From Eubacteriaceae bacterium (lineage in GTDB: Bacteria > Bacillota > Clostridia > Lachnospirales > Lachnospiraceae), in assembly GCA_910575665.1 (NCBI GenBank), contig CAJTFB010000013.1:1-64000 (forward strand): DNA of 64,000 nt. The letters run 5' to 3'. Positions 52,666 to 61,206 of the stretch are shown here, one piece after another; the stretch's first letter is position 1, and the number at the start of each line of letters is the position of its first letter. Below the pieces are notes generated by a model. That model did no database searches, had not been told where the DNA came from, and worked only from the letters and a program-made list of their open reading frames with translations. The position numbers and the translations under genes are program-made.

Positions 52666-53481
52666 ATGAAAAAGAAATTACTGGCATTACTGCTTATGAG
52701 CGCATGTGTATTCACATCCCTTACCGGCTGCGGCGGGGAAGATGCAAAAGAAGGACAGACATCTTCCGGCGGACAGAAATTCACCGTAGGATTTGACGCG
52801 GAGTATCCACCTTATGGTTTTAAGGACGACAATGGGGATTACACCGGCTTTGACCTGGAACTGGCTGCCGAAGTGTGCAAATTAAACAACTGGGAACTAG
52901 TCAAACAGCCCATCGTCTGGGACAACAAGGACAACGAACTGAATTCCGGCGCCCTGGACTGCATCTGGAACGGTTTTACGATGAATGGCAGAGAGGATAA
53001 ATACACCTGGTCCGATCCTTACGTTGACAACAGCCAGGTGGTAGTTGTGGCAAAAGATTCCGGCATCTCTGCTCCCGCCGATCTGAAGGATAAAACCGTC
53101 GGTGTTCAGGCCGCATCCGCTGCCCTGGATCTTCTGAAGAGCGACGAAGAGGGCGGACAAAAAGCACTTTCCGACACCTTCAAGGCACTTCAGGAGTTTG
53201 CTGACTACAACACCGCTTTCGTGGAGCTGGAGGCAGGTTCCATCGATGCCATCGCCATGGATATCGGTGTGGCACAGTACCAGATCAAAAACCGCGGAGA
53301 CGGCAAATACATCATTCTGGAGGAGCACCTCAACTCAGAAAAATATGCCATAGGATTCAAACTCGGCAACGAAGAACTTCGTGACAAAGTGAACAAATCC
53401 CTTCACGACCTGAAAGCGAATGGCAAATTTGATGAGTTGGCAAAGAAATATGAATTAAGCGAAATGACCTGCTTAGAATAA
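52666..53481 (+). CDS. Amino acid ABC transporter substrate-binding lipoprotein
   Basis: 271 residues. The signal peptide ends in a lipobox SLTGC, so the mature protein is lipid-anchored outside the membrane. Family 3 solute-binding fold: TVGFDAEYPPYGFKDDNGDYTGFDLELAAEV, the ligand-binding stretch IWNGFTMNGRE, and IAMDIGVAQY. It delivers a polar amino acid (glutamine, histidine, cystine and similar) to the permease encoded next. First gene of a complete three-gene importer. Confidence 0.92.
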   Translation: MKKKLLALLLMSACVFTSLTGCGGEDAKEGQTSSGGQKFTVGFDAEYPPYGFKDDNGDYTGFDLELAAEVCKLNNWELVKQPIVWDNKDNELNSGALDCIWNGFTMNGREDKYTWSDPYVDNSQVVVVAKDSGISAPADLKDKTVGVQAASAALDLLKSDEEGGQKALSDTFKALQEFADYNTAFVELEAGSIDAIAMDIGVAQYQIKNRGDGKYIILEEHLNSEKYAIGFKLGNEELRDKVNKSLHDLKANGKFDELAKKYELSEMTCLE

Positions 53482-53494
53482 GGAGCAATTACAT

Positions 53495-54142
53495 ATGAGT
53501 TTTTCCATGATGCTTTCCCAGATGTCTGAGGGTATGTTAAATACCCTCGGCGTCTTTATTCTCACCCTTCTGTTTTCCATGCCCCTCGGTTTTGTAGTGG
53601 CATTTGGCAGAATGTCAAAATGTCGGCCGGTCAGCGGCTTTACCCGCATCTTTATTTCCATCATGCGGGGGACGCCTCTGATGCTGCAGCTTATGGTGGT
53701 GTACTTTTTTCCCTATTACCTGTTCGGTCTTTCCATCGGAGCCTGGCGGTTTCCTGCCATCATCCTTGGATTTTCCATTAACTATGCGGCATATTTCGCC
53801 GAAATATACCGCTCAGGAATCGAAGCGATCCCAAAGGGACAGTACGAAGCCGCTGCCATCCTGGGCTACAACAAGGTCCAGACCTTTTTAAAGATCATTC
53901 TTCCCCAGGTCATCAAGATCATTCTTCCTTCGGTGACCAACGAGGTCATTACCCTCGTCAAAGACACCTCTCTTGCCTACTCCCTTTCCTATATAGAAAT
54001 GTTCAGCATAGCAAAGCAGATCGCCGCAAGAGAGACCACTCTGATGCCTTTTGCCATCTCCGCTGTCTTCTATTACATCTTCAACCTTCTGGTAACATTT
54101 GTGATGGAAAAGCTGGAGAAAAAAATGAATTACTATAAATAG
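53495..54142 (+). CDS. Amino acid ABC transporter permease
   Basis: 215 residues, five membrane segments, HisM/GlnP type. The EAA loop is clear: [34 protein letters not shown]. The N-terminal [14 protein letters not shown] motif is a family mark. It works as a homodimer with the ATPase encoded next. GGAG precedes the ATG. Confidence 0.93.
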   Translation: MSFSMMLSQMSEGMLNTLGVFILTLLFSMPLGFVVAFGRMSKCRPVSGFTRIFISIMRGTPLMLQLMVVYFFPYYLFGLSIGAWRFPAIILGFSINYAAYFAEIYRSGIEAIPKGQYEAAAILGYNKVQTFLKIILPQVIKIILPSVTNEVITLVKDTSLAYSLSYIEMFSIAKQIAARETTLMPFAISAVFYYIFNLLVTFVMEKLEKKMNYYK

Positions 54143-54150
54143 AGGAGGAA

Positions 54151-54915
54151 ATGGCTTTGAATTATCTACTGGAAATGAATCATGTAAAAAAATCCTTTGC
54201 GGATCTGGAAGTGCTCAAGGATATTTCCCTAAAGGTAGCGGAGGGCGAAGTGCTCTCTATCATCGGTCCCTCCGGTTCCGGCAAATCCACCCTCCTGCGA
54301 TGTGCCACCCTGCTGGAGAAAATGGATTACGGAGATCTGAGCTATCTGGGCAAAACTGCTGCCTTCATCTGGGGAAATACCTGTGTCTATGCCAAAAATG
54401 CAGAACTTGAGACCATAAAAGAATCCTTTGGACTGGTTTTTCAGAACTTTAACCTGTTTCCTCACTACACCGTTATAAAAAATATTACGGACGCGCCTCT
54501 TCATGTGCAGAAACGCCCAAAGGCAGAAGTCATGAAAGAAGCAGTAGATCTTTTGCAGAAAATGGGGTTGAGCGATAAAGCGGACTATTATCCCCACCAG
54601 CTCTCCGGCGGACAGCAGCAACGCGTCGCCATCGCCAGAGCACTGGCGCTGAACCCAAAGGTTCTCTTCTTCGACGAACCAACCTCTGCGCTGGATCCGG
54701 AACTCACCGGAGAAGTCCTGAAAGTGATCCGCTCCCTGGCAGAAGCCAAAATGACGATGGTGATCGTAACCCACGAGATGGAATTCGCCAAAAATATATC
54801 TGACCGTATCATTTTCATGGATCAGGGCGTGATCGCAGTGGAAGGCACTCCAGAAGAGGTATTCCATTCCGATCATGTGAGGATGAACGAGTTTCTGGGA
54901 AAACTGAATCGGTAA
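54151..54915 (+). CDS. Amino acid ABC transporter ATP-binding protein
   Basis: 254 residues, GlnQ/HisP type. Walker [11 protein letters not shown]-loop [13 protein letters not shown], signature [15 protein letters not shown], Walker [14 protein letters not shown] and the H-loop [10 protein letters not shown]. The stretch before the Q-loop is longer than usual ([20 protein letters not shown]). The ATG is only two bases from AGGAGG; a TTG at 54157 has better spacing. Last gene of the importer operon. Confidence 0.92.
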   Translation: MALNYLLEMNHVKKSFADLEVLKDISLKVAEGEVLSIIGPSGSGKSTLLRCATLLEKMDYGDLSYLGKTAAFIWGNTCVYAKNAELETIKESFGLVFQNFNLFPHYTVIKNITDAPLHVQKRPKAEVMKEAVDLLQKMGLSDKADYYPHQLSGGQQQRVAIARALALNPKVLFFDEPTSALDPELTGEVLKVIRSLAEAKMTMVIVTHEMEFAKNISDRIIFMDQGVIAVEGTPEEVFHSDHVRMNEFLGKLNR

Positions 54916-54925
54916 GATGCAAAAG

Positions 54926-54949
54926 ATGGGAGGGGCCAGTCCCTCCCAT
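54926..54949. terminator. Probable bidirectional terminator
   Basis: ATGGGAGGG pairs with CCCTCCCAT around a short loop, between the convergent ABC ATPase and TPR genes. The T-run is weak. Confidence 0.55.
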
Positions 54950-54956
54950 TCTCTAT

Positions 54957-56702
54957 CTAATCTCTCATAGCTTCCTCCAGAAACTGTTTAAAATCCTTTT
55001 CTGGGTAATTCTCTGTATATATCTTCTCAAGGCTTTTATAACAACTATCTGTTTTCGGATGATTCCATCCAAGTTTGAAAAAACAAATCTTATATGCTTT
55101 CAAATAATAAATTACTGCTTCCTTATACTTTCCCTGTTTATCATATAAATACGCCAGATTATTATAACACGTAGCTGTGTCCAGATGCTCTTCTCCCAGT
55201 ATCTTTTCTTTTACACTAAGGCTCTTTTCATACAGTTTTTCCGCTTCCTTATACCTTCCCTGCCTCTCGTACACCCCTGCCAGATTATTATAGCTCGTGG
55301 CTGTGTCCGGATGCTCCTCTCCCAATATCTTTTCTGTTATTCTCAGGCTCTTTTCATGCAGTTCTTCCGCTTCCTTATATCTTCCCTGCCTCTCGTACAC
55401 CTCTGCCAGATTATTGTAGCTCTCAGCTGTGTTTGGATGCTCTTCTCCCAGCACCTTTTCTTTTATCCTTAGGCTCTTTTCATACAGCTCTTTCGCTTCC
55501 CTATACTTTCCCTGTAGGGTATACACCCCAGCCAGATTATTGTAGCTTGCAGCTGTGTTTGGATGCTCCTCCCCTTGTACTTTTTCATGTATTCTAAGAC
55601 TCTTTTCATACAATTCTTCCGCTTCTCTATACCTTCCCTGTAGGGTATACAGCACTGCCACATTATTATAATATGTAGCTATTCCTGGATGCTTCTTTCC
55701 CAATATCTTTTCATTGATACTAAGGCTCTTTTTATACAATTCTTCTGCATCCTTATACCTTCCTTGATCCTGATATACCCCTGCCAAATTATTATAACAC
55801 GTGGCTGTTTTCGGATGTTCCTCTCCCTGTTCTTTTACATGTATTTTCAAGCTCTTTTCATACAGTTCTTCCGCTTCCCTGTATCTCCCCTGGCTTTCAT
55901 ACACCCCTGCCAGATTATTGTAGCTCTCAGCTGTGTCAGGATGCTCCTCTCCCAACACCCTTTGTCTTATACTCAAACTCTTTTTATCCAGCTCCTCTGC
56001 TTCCTTATACCTTCCCTGGCCCTCATACACCTCTGCCAATTCAAAATAAATTTCTGCCATCTCCAAATGTTCTGGACCAAGCAGTTTCTCTTTTATCTTT
56101 CGCGCATGCAACAGCATTTTTTCACTCTCAGAATAATGCCCTTTGTCTTTCTCCTCTTTTGCCTGCTCGATCAAAACATATGCCTCTGCTAATTTTTGTT
56201 TTAATGCCTCCGGTTCCTCCACATTCTCTAACACCAGTTCATCTTCTTCAGGAATGATTTTTTCCTCTTTAACTGGTTCTGTCTCATGATCATCAAATAA
56301 AATGCGGAGCTTTACAAAAGAGTAAAAATCATATGCTCCACATACCAGGCTGTCATCCCCGTAAGGGGTGATAAGAAAGATGAAATTTTTTCCGAGCCCA
56401 TCAATCATATCCCTGCTAAAATTCAAACGCTTCAAACTCTCCTCATCCTGTAATGCAAGATGAAAGTTGGCGATCATAAATACCTTTGTCTCCGGCAGAC
56501 TGAGAACCCATTCCTGCAGATCACGAAAAATATAAGCCCCTGGACGTTGCTTATAATCGTAGACTTCTACTGCCCCTTTCCGGTAAATCCCGACAATTTC
56601 CTTTTGCATCTGCTCCTCTGCCACCACCAGATACAACCCCTGCTCTGAATTATTTATGATCCATCCCAGTGTCTGGAATCCATCCTGTCTATTCTCTGAC
56701 AT
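54957..56702 (-). CDS. Kinesin-light-chain type TPR protein, partner of the P-loop ATPase
   Basis: 581 residues. The N-terminal 145 residues form an alpha/beta domain (LGWIINNSEQGLYLVVAEEQMQKEIVG, FMIANFHLAL, LKRLNFSRDMIDGLGKNFIFLITPYGDDSLV) that looks like a P-loop-less NTPase fold; similar LN-x-RD modules sit before TPRs in other bacterial proteins. A linker leads to about eight 42-residue repeats (about 200-560) of the type YNNLAGVYERQGRYKEAEELYEKSL-EKILGEEHPDT. These are KLC-type TPRs that bind peptides or proteins. The start overlaps the stop of the upstream ATPase by 14 bases. A sensor for an ATPase effector is a fair reading. Confidence 0.85.
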   Translation of the reverse strand: MSENRQDGFQTLGWIINNSEQGLYLVVAEEQMQKEIVGIYRKGAVEVYDYKQRPGAYIFRDLQEWVLSLPETKVFMIANFHLALQDEESLKRLNFSRDMIDGLGKNFIFLITPYGDDSLVCGAYDFYSFVKLRILFDDHETEPVKEEKIIPEEDELVLENVEEPEALKQKLAEAYVLIEQAKEEKDKGHYSESEKMLLHARKIKEKLLGPEHLEMAEIYFELAEVYEGQGRYKEAEELDKKSLSIRQRVLGEEHPDTAESYNNLAGVYESQGRYREAEELYEKSLKIHVKEQGEEHPKTATCYNNLAGVYQDQGRYKDAEELYKKSLSINEKILGKKHPGIATYYNNVAVLYTLQGRYREAEELYEKSLRIHEKVQGEEHPNTAASYNNLAGVYTLQGKYREAKELYEKSLRIKEKVLGEEHPNTAESYNNLAEVYERQGRYKEAEELHEKSLRITEKILGEEHPDTATSYNNLAGVYERQGRYKEAEKLYEKSLSVKEKILGEEHLDTATCYNNLAYLYDKQGKYKEAVIYYLKAYKICFFKLGWNHPKTDSCYKSLEKIYTENYPEKDFKQFLEEAMRD

Positions 56703-58002
56703 CTTGAATCAACCCCTGTTCCCTGAAAAATTTAATAACCAACGGATGTACATTATGCCACCGTTTTCCGTTATATTCCAACACTACGGAGGCCTGGAGC
56801 ATATTCAGCAGCATCTCCTTGTCTTCGATGCGTTCCTTGTTCTCATTATATATATTTAATAAAAACGTATAATCCTTTTCCTCGATCCGTCTTGTCAGGA
56901 AGGTCTTTACCTCTTCCAGGGCACGCCCTGCATCTTCCATAGAGACTGTATCACTCCCCCTGCGCTTTGCCCGGTTTGCCGATGTATTGATCACATGAAA
57001 CAGATCCCGGAGGGAACCTCCCGTATACTGAATCAGTAAATCCACAACGCCACTCTCAAACAGGGCTAGATCTGCGCGCTTCTTTACGATATCACGTATG
57101 ATATCTATACCATCCTGGAAAAGCTCGCCTTCTATCGTCTCAATCTTTATCATAGGCAGTGTCTTGGTTGTAAAATAACTATCCATCGCCGAAAATCTTT
57201 TGTCATAAGAAAGACCGATGGGAAAAGTATAGATCACCGGAAAGGTCATTCCTGAAAGAATCGCCGCGTAATTATAAAATACCTTCCATGCGTCTTCCGG
57301 ATTCAGTTTATCCAAATCCTCAAAAATAATGATCGGATGCTTACCACCGGTTCTGCCGGTGATTTTTTCCGCTACCTTCCTTAAGATCCCGATCCATTCA
57401 CTGGAACGAATACTTATCTTATGTCTGTATTCTTTTCTTCTCTCTTCGTTCAATTTCAAGTCTGCCTTGATTTTTGCGAAGACATTTAGTAATCCTGCCA
57501 GTATCCCTCCGGTTTCGATAGACATCCCTGTCTCCACAGAAACTCCCCCTATTTCCTGGGACATCAACGTTTCTGTTCCCTCGTGCCAAAAATTCTTAAT
57601 GTTCTCAAGAACATCCTTCTCAATCTCACATTTTAATTCTTCCGCAATTTTTAACAGAGCTTCCCCCATCAATATAAAAAGATCAGAATATACAATATTA
57701 AACAGATCCAAATCCAGACTGCAGTTAACGGTCTTCACGGGATATCCGTCAACAGCCAGTCTTTCGGACATTCTATTTAACTCCGTACTTTTTCCGCATC
57801 CTCTGTGCCCCAATAGCAGGTAGGCGTCGCGTTCATCAAAGCTCCGGCAACTGTCATATATATCCTCAATGGGAGAATCGTACTTATCACTTGTACGATA
57901 TTCCATCGTATTGTCACAGTAAAATTCTTCCATCTGATCTGCCCGCAGGGGAGCCGGGGAAAAAGCATTTAAAATTTCCGAAATTCGATCTGCATATTTC
58001 AT
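56689..58002 (-). CDS. P-loop ATPase, partner of the TPR protein
   Basis: 437 residues. Walker A LLLGHRGCGKST at 62-73, Walker B IIIFEDLDKLNPEDAW near residue 228, and a sensor-like GGSLRDLFHVINTSANRAKRRG. The order and the IRSSEWIGILRKVAEKI helix suit an AAA/KAP- or STAND-type signalling ATPase. A hydrophobic Gly-rich stretch (GGVSVETGMSIETGGILAGLLNVFAKIK) at about 150-178 is too short to be sure of a membrane role. The C-terminal third is winged-helix-like (NLLQASVVLEYNGKRWHNVHPLVIKFF). It is the first gene of a two-gene operon with the TPR gene; no nuclease is nearby. Confidence 0.82.
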   Translation of the reverse strand: MKYADRISEILNAFSPAPLRADQMEEFYCDNTMEYRTSDKYDSPIEDIYDSCRSFDERDAYLLLGHRGCGKSTELNRMSERLAVDGYPVKTVNCSLDLDLFNIVYSDLFILMGEALLKIAEELKCEIEKDVLENIKNFWHEGTETLMSQEIGGVSVETGMSIETGGILAGLLNVFAKIKADLKLNEERRKEYRHKISIRSSEWIGILRKVAEKITGRTGGKHPIIIFEDLDKLNPEDAWKVFYNYAAILSGMTFPVIYTFPIGLSYDKRFSAMDSYFTTKTLPMIKIETIEGELFQDGIDIIRDIVKKRADLALFESGVVDLLIQYTGGSLRDLFHVINTSANRAKRRGSDTVSMEDAGRALEEVKTFLTRRIEEKDYTFLLNIYNENKERIEDKEMLLNMLQASVVLEYNGKRWHNVHPLVIKFFREQGLIQDVRE

Positions 58003-58090
58003 CTATTATTTCCTCCTGAAATTTTTTCAATTTCTATTATATATTATGCTATCCAAATCTGCAAAGCATTTTTCCGATAGACGAAGATTT

Positions 58091-58215
58091 TTACAGCCAT
58101 ACGCCCCAGTCTCCATAATGGAATGTGCCACTACCATGATGAAGTTTTCCGTCTGCCTTCAACTGCCCAAATGCTTCTCGCATACGTATCAATATTTCAG
58201 GCTTTATATCCAATG
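58091..58215 (-). pseudogene. C-terminal stump of a deleted metallo-beta-lactamase gene
   Basis: In the frame one step off the kinase C-terminus the minus strand reads LDIKPEILIRMREAFGQL, then a GSGTFHYGDWGVWL end and a TAA at 58091. That end fits the C-terminus of MBL-fold hydrolases whose N-terminal start is fused to the kinase just upstream. The zinc-binding middle is gone. Together they mark an internal deletion. Confidence 0.5.
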
Positions 58216-58871
58216 AATGATGAATAACAATGCGTTTCCTCCCAATGACGATATTCACTAATAATGTAAGTTTTTGTGTCTATTTTATCTATTGTAAACC
58301 AGTGGTCCATTCTTTTATCTATTTCTTCAATTTTTTTATTTTTAACATTTACTTCAACTTCAGTTATGTCAAACCAATAATCTTCATCAATAAGAAGATA
58401 GTCAATTTTATAATTCTGACACTGTCTCAATATTTCAGCATTATCCCTGCGCACTGCTTCTAGTGTACACCCCGCATCATCGATTCGATCTTCTATTACA
58501 CATGCATACTTTTTAATATCATCAAAATGATTCTTAATATACTTATCACTCATAACTAGGCAATAATATTTTATATTGTCCAAATACTCTGGTTCAAAAT
58601 CTTTCGACCAATCAAAAGGTATATAACATCCTTCCACAATAAGATTCTGCTTATTCTCAATCGCCGTCTTAATGATTTCGGTCACGATCGGCCATAGATA
58701 ATCTGTCAGAGCACTCTCGGCACTCACGGGAGTAAGCTCCGTATTTCCGCTTCGAATAAGTCCCATTTTTAAGTGGTCTATAGATAAATACGGATACTTA
58801 TATTTTTCCAGTAATTTTTGGGCAAGCGCCGTCTTTCCTGTATGGGACGCTCCTGTAATCAAAATTATCAT
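58197..58871 (-). CDS. P-loop kinase fused to the N-terminus of a lost MBL hydrolase
   Basis: 224 residues from the ATG at 58871, five bases after AAGGAGG. Walker A ITGASHTGKTALAQKLL at residues 5-21 begins a small kinase resembling 2-phosphoglycerate kinase-like or adenylylate-type ATPases; IVEGCYIPFDWS is the strand-3 region. The last 37 residues, MDHWFTIDKIDTKTYIISEY followed by RHWEETHCY, match the standard start of a metallo-beta-lactamase-fold hydrolase, then the frame ends soon after. A gene of that hydrolase, deleted in the middle, would explain this: its far end is still seen at 58091-58215. The kinase part is intact and may still work. Confidence 0.75.
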   Translation of the reverse strand: MIILITGASHTGKTALAQKLLEKYKYPYLSIDHLKMGLIRSGNTELTPVSAESALTDYLWPIVTEIIKTAIENKQNLIVEGCYIPFDWSKDFEPEYLDNIKYYCLVMSDKYIKNHFDDIKKYACVIEDRIDDAGCTLEAVRRDNAEILRQCQNYKIDYLLIDEDYWFDITEVEVNVKNKKIEEIDKRMDHWFTIDKIDTKTYIISEYRHWEETHCYSSFIGYKA

Positions 58872-58935
58872 TGGATCCTCCTTATTCTCTTTATACAACC
58901 AGCTTTTCCAGCACCTCTACAATTTCCTATTCCTT

Positions 58936-59484
58936 TCAAGTGGTCAACACAATAGAATTAATATTTTGTATCTGCTCTATGATAAAATCTACGTTTTCTT
59001 TAACAGATTTTGTTCCATCAATTCGTAAAACAGGACATTTTAAAGACTGCACCCATTCTTCAACAGTATTCTCGGATCTTGATTTAATAAGATCAAAGAA
59101 TTTTTCTTCTTGCTCATGTAAATCTCCACCTTTTAAAATTCTTTCACCAAATTTCTGAAAAGAACGATCTCTAACCCGCTGTATTCGAATATCCTTTGGA
59201 ACATCAATTAATACAACATATTGAAAAAACGGATAGATATTTTCTCCATAATCTCCTTTTACAGAGGCAAAAACAAAGTTTTCATGTGCCCTTATCTCAC
59301 TCCTAAGCAACCTTTCTACCTCCTCACGAGAACGTGGATTGGCATAAATATAATCTGGGTCTGTTTTAGGAAAATATAAATCCTCATTATCTATAAAGTG
59401 AAAATGCAGCTTTTTCGCAAGAGCTTTGCCTACTGTACTCTTTCCGCTGCCATTTAAGCCACATACGATAATCCCTGTTCCCAT
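58936..59484 (-). CDS. Small AAA/P-loop nucleoside-kinase-like protein
   Basis: 182 residues from the ATG at 59484, five bases after AAAGGAGG. Walker A VCGLNGSGKSTVGKAL at residues 6-21, an Asp pair in HFIDNEDLYF and the lid-like RVRDRSFQKFGERILKGGDLHEQEE. It looks like a shikimate- or adenylate-kinase relative of unknown substrate. It lies 64 bases upstream of the other kinase gene in the same direction; the two are not closely related. Confidence 0.78.
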   Translation of the reverse strand: MGTGIIVCGLNGSGKSTVGKALAKKLHFHFIDNEDLYFPKTDPDYIYANPRSREEVERLLRSEIRAHENFVFASVKGDYGENIYPFFQYVVLIDVPKDIRIQRVRDRSFQKFGERILKGGDLHEQEEKFFDLIKSRSENTVEEWVQSLKCPVLRIDGTKSVKENVDFIIEQIQNINSIVLTT

Positions 59485-59580
59485 AAGTTCCTCCTTTAAA
59501 AGTCCCATTATTATAACGATATAAATAGTATAACACAAAACATATGGAATTGGTAAACTAATTGAAATTCTTCAGAATAA

Positions 59581-60510
59581 TCACAGTTCACCTTGGGCAA
59601 ATAGGTTATCTTTTCCCATGCCGCATACGAATGGATTAGAGTCATAATAATGGCAGAAATCCAAAAAGTCAGAACGCTGTTGTGAATCCTTCATAATCTT
59701 TACAAGTAATTCATTCGGAAGAGTTCTTGCATATGCACCGGGACCTGCCATTTTAATATTTTTTACGCCATAACATTTCAGTATATTTTCTAATTCATCC
59801 GGCATAAAAGTGTATGTAATGCACCACGGTACACCCCCTTTTTCATACTCTTCAATTTCACTGTCGCCACCCATGAGTCCTTCCTTCCATAGCTTTATAA
59901 CGGCCTCCTTGCTGAAATGAAAAGCTTCGATTGCATTTGTTTTATTTCTGATGCACCATTTTACAAATGGATCATCACAGGTTTCATCTAATATGAACTG
60001 GTTTTTTTGTATTGGATTTGTTAAGTATGGAAGACACCCTAAACGACTTGATACACTTATCATAATTCGTTTGCGGCATATGCGTATAAGTTCGCTGATA
60101 ACCTTTTCCTGATTGGGATAAGTATATGAAATAGGGGCGTCAAAGGAAATCACCATATCAAAGGATTTATCGTTGAAAGCCTTCAAATCTTCCAATGCCC
60201 CGTTCACAAAGGTTATTTTATCAAGAACTCCTTCTTTTTCCGCCAATTCCTTTGCCTTATCTATCATAGGCTGTGATATATCAAAATGTGTAACCTCGCA
60301 ACCATGTTTTGCAAGGAGAATGGAAAATCTTCCACATCCTGCACCACCATCAAATACAGTCTTCATTCCATCCAAATGAGAGAGCAGTTCCTTTTCAATA
60401 TGGCTTTTTTGGATAATGTCATCAATAAAGGTTTCTTCGCGGTGACTTTCCAGTTCACCTTTATCCGGCATATTCCATAAACGTTCCGATATTTTTCTGC
60501 TATAATCCAT
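59581..60510 (-). CDS. Class I SAM-dependent methyltransferase
   Basis: 309 residues. Motif I VFDGGAGCGRFSILLAKHG near residue 52, the acidic end of strand two in VTHFDISQPMIDKA, motif II FDMVISFDAPISYTYP, and a helical C-terminal extension (about 190-309). No family-specific feature was seen, so substrate is unknown; the second half with EAFHFSKEAVIKLWKEG is unlike the small-molecule ubiquinone group. It is transcribed toward the two kinases (96-base gap). Confidence 0.8.
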   Translation of the reverse strand: MDYSRKISERLWNMPDKGELESHREETFIDDIIQKSHIEKELLSHLDGMKTVFDGGAGCGRFSILLAKHGCEVTHFDISQPMIDKAKELAEKEGVLDKITFVNGALEDLKAFNDKSFDMVISFDAPISYTYPNQEKVISELIRICRKRIMISVSSRLGCLPYLTNPIQKNQFILDETCDDPFVKWCIRNKTNAIEAFHFSKEAVIKLWKEGLMGGDSEIEEYEKGGVPWCITYTFMPDELENILKCYGVKNIKMAGPGAYARTLPNELLVKIMKDSQQRSDFLDFCHYYDSNPFVCGMGKDNLFAQGEL

Positions 60511-60612
60511 AAATATTTTTCTCCTTCTATAACTTTACTGTAATCAAACTGTCATTCCCTTTGTGGTATAGCGTAACATATCTTAATCCCGCCTTCCACC
60601 TCACACATTTTT

Positions 60613-60693
60613 ACAAAAAAACATGAGCCAATACAAAGGAGTTATCACCAAAAATACAATGTCGTTTTGCGAAAGTCCTTTGGTATCAGCTCA
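60613..60693 (-). terminator. Probable terminator after the HTH gene
   Basis: On the minus strand ATGAGCTGATACCAAAGGA pairs with TCCTTTGTATTGGCTCAT, followed by GTTTTTTTGTAA. The loop is long. It ends the transcript of the small HTH gene. Confidence 0.55.
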
Positions 60694-60728
60694 TATTTTT
60701 ACGAACAATAGATAGTCTGAAGGATATG

Positions 60729-61001
60729 CTATTGTTTTCTCATTTTTCTTAGGATACGCTGTATGCTTTTCTCTGACAGATAGTATTTACAAGCTAATTC
60801 CTCTGTCTTGCTTCCTGCAAGATAATCCTCGTATATTTGTCTGTCACGCCTCACAAGTTCCTGCTTAATTTTTGTGCCTGTTCCCCATGCCTGTCTATGT
60901 GATGATTTGCGCGGGATATAAATACTTTCTCCGTCAACATACTGTTGTATCAACTCTATTATCTCCATCGGCAGAATTTCTTCTGCTTTCAAATAGCCCA
61001 T
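60729..61001 (-). CDS. CD3324-family helix-turn-helix protein
   Basis: 90 residues. The family start MGYLKAEEILPMEIIELIQQYVDGESIYIPRKSS is clear, followed by RQAWGTGTKIKQELVRRDRQIY and a Mor-like helix-turn-helix, GSKTEELACKYYLSEKSIQRILRKM. These are small DNA-binding proteins of clostridia, mostly of unknown target. GGGAGG precedes the ATG. A palindrome lies directly upstream and could be its operator. Confidence 0.85.
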   Translation of the reverse strand: MGYLKAEEILPMEIIELIQQYVDGESIYIPRKSSHRQAWGTGTKIKQELVRRDRQIYEDYLAGSKTEELACKYYLSEKSIQRILRKMRKQ

Positions 61002-61033
61002 GTCTGCCTCCCTAAACTTTTATTTTTAGGAAT

Positions 61034-61079
61034 AGCATTGGCTATAACAAATACTTTTTATTGCAATAGCCAGTGCTAT
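61034..61079. repeat. Inverted repeat upstream of the HTH gene
   Basis: TAGCATTGGCTATA is mirrored by ATAGCCAGTGCTA across a 19-base AT-rich loop. Its place, 33 bases before the HTH gene start, fits an operator or a leader hairpin. Confidence 0.55.
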
Positions 61080-61206
61080 GCAAACATAACATATCGTCTC
61101 ATATTCAAATCCCCCTTCTTATCTTTTACAAGAAGATTGACCCTCTAGAAAAATGAATGTTGTCCTTTAACACTATTTTATTGTAATAGCTCACTGATAC
61201 TCTTTC

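Noticed and set aside
54229-54876. 215-codon minus-strand frame
   Set aside because: Shadow of the amino-acid ABC ATPase; the plus strand carries all ATPase motifs.
55150-56060. 126-base tandem repeats resembling a CRISPR or satellite array
   Set aside because: The period is exactly 42 codons and encodes TPR units; there are no unique spacers.
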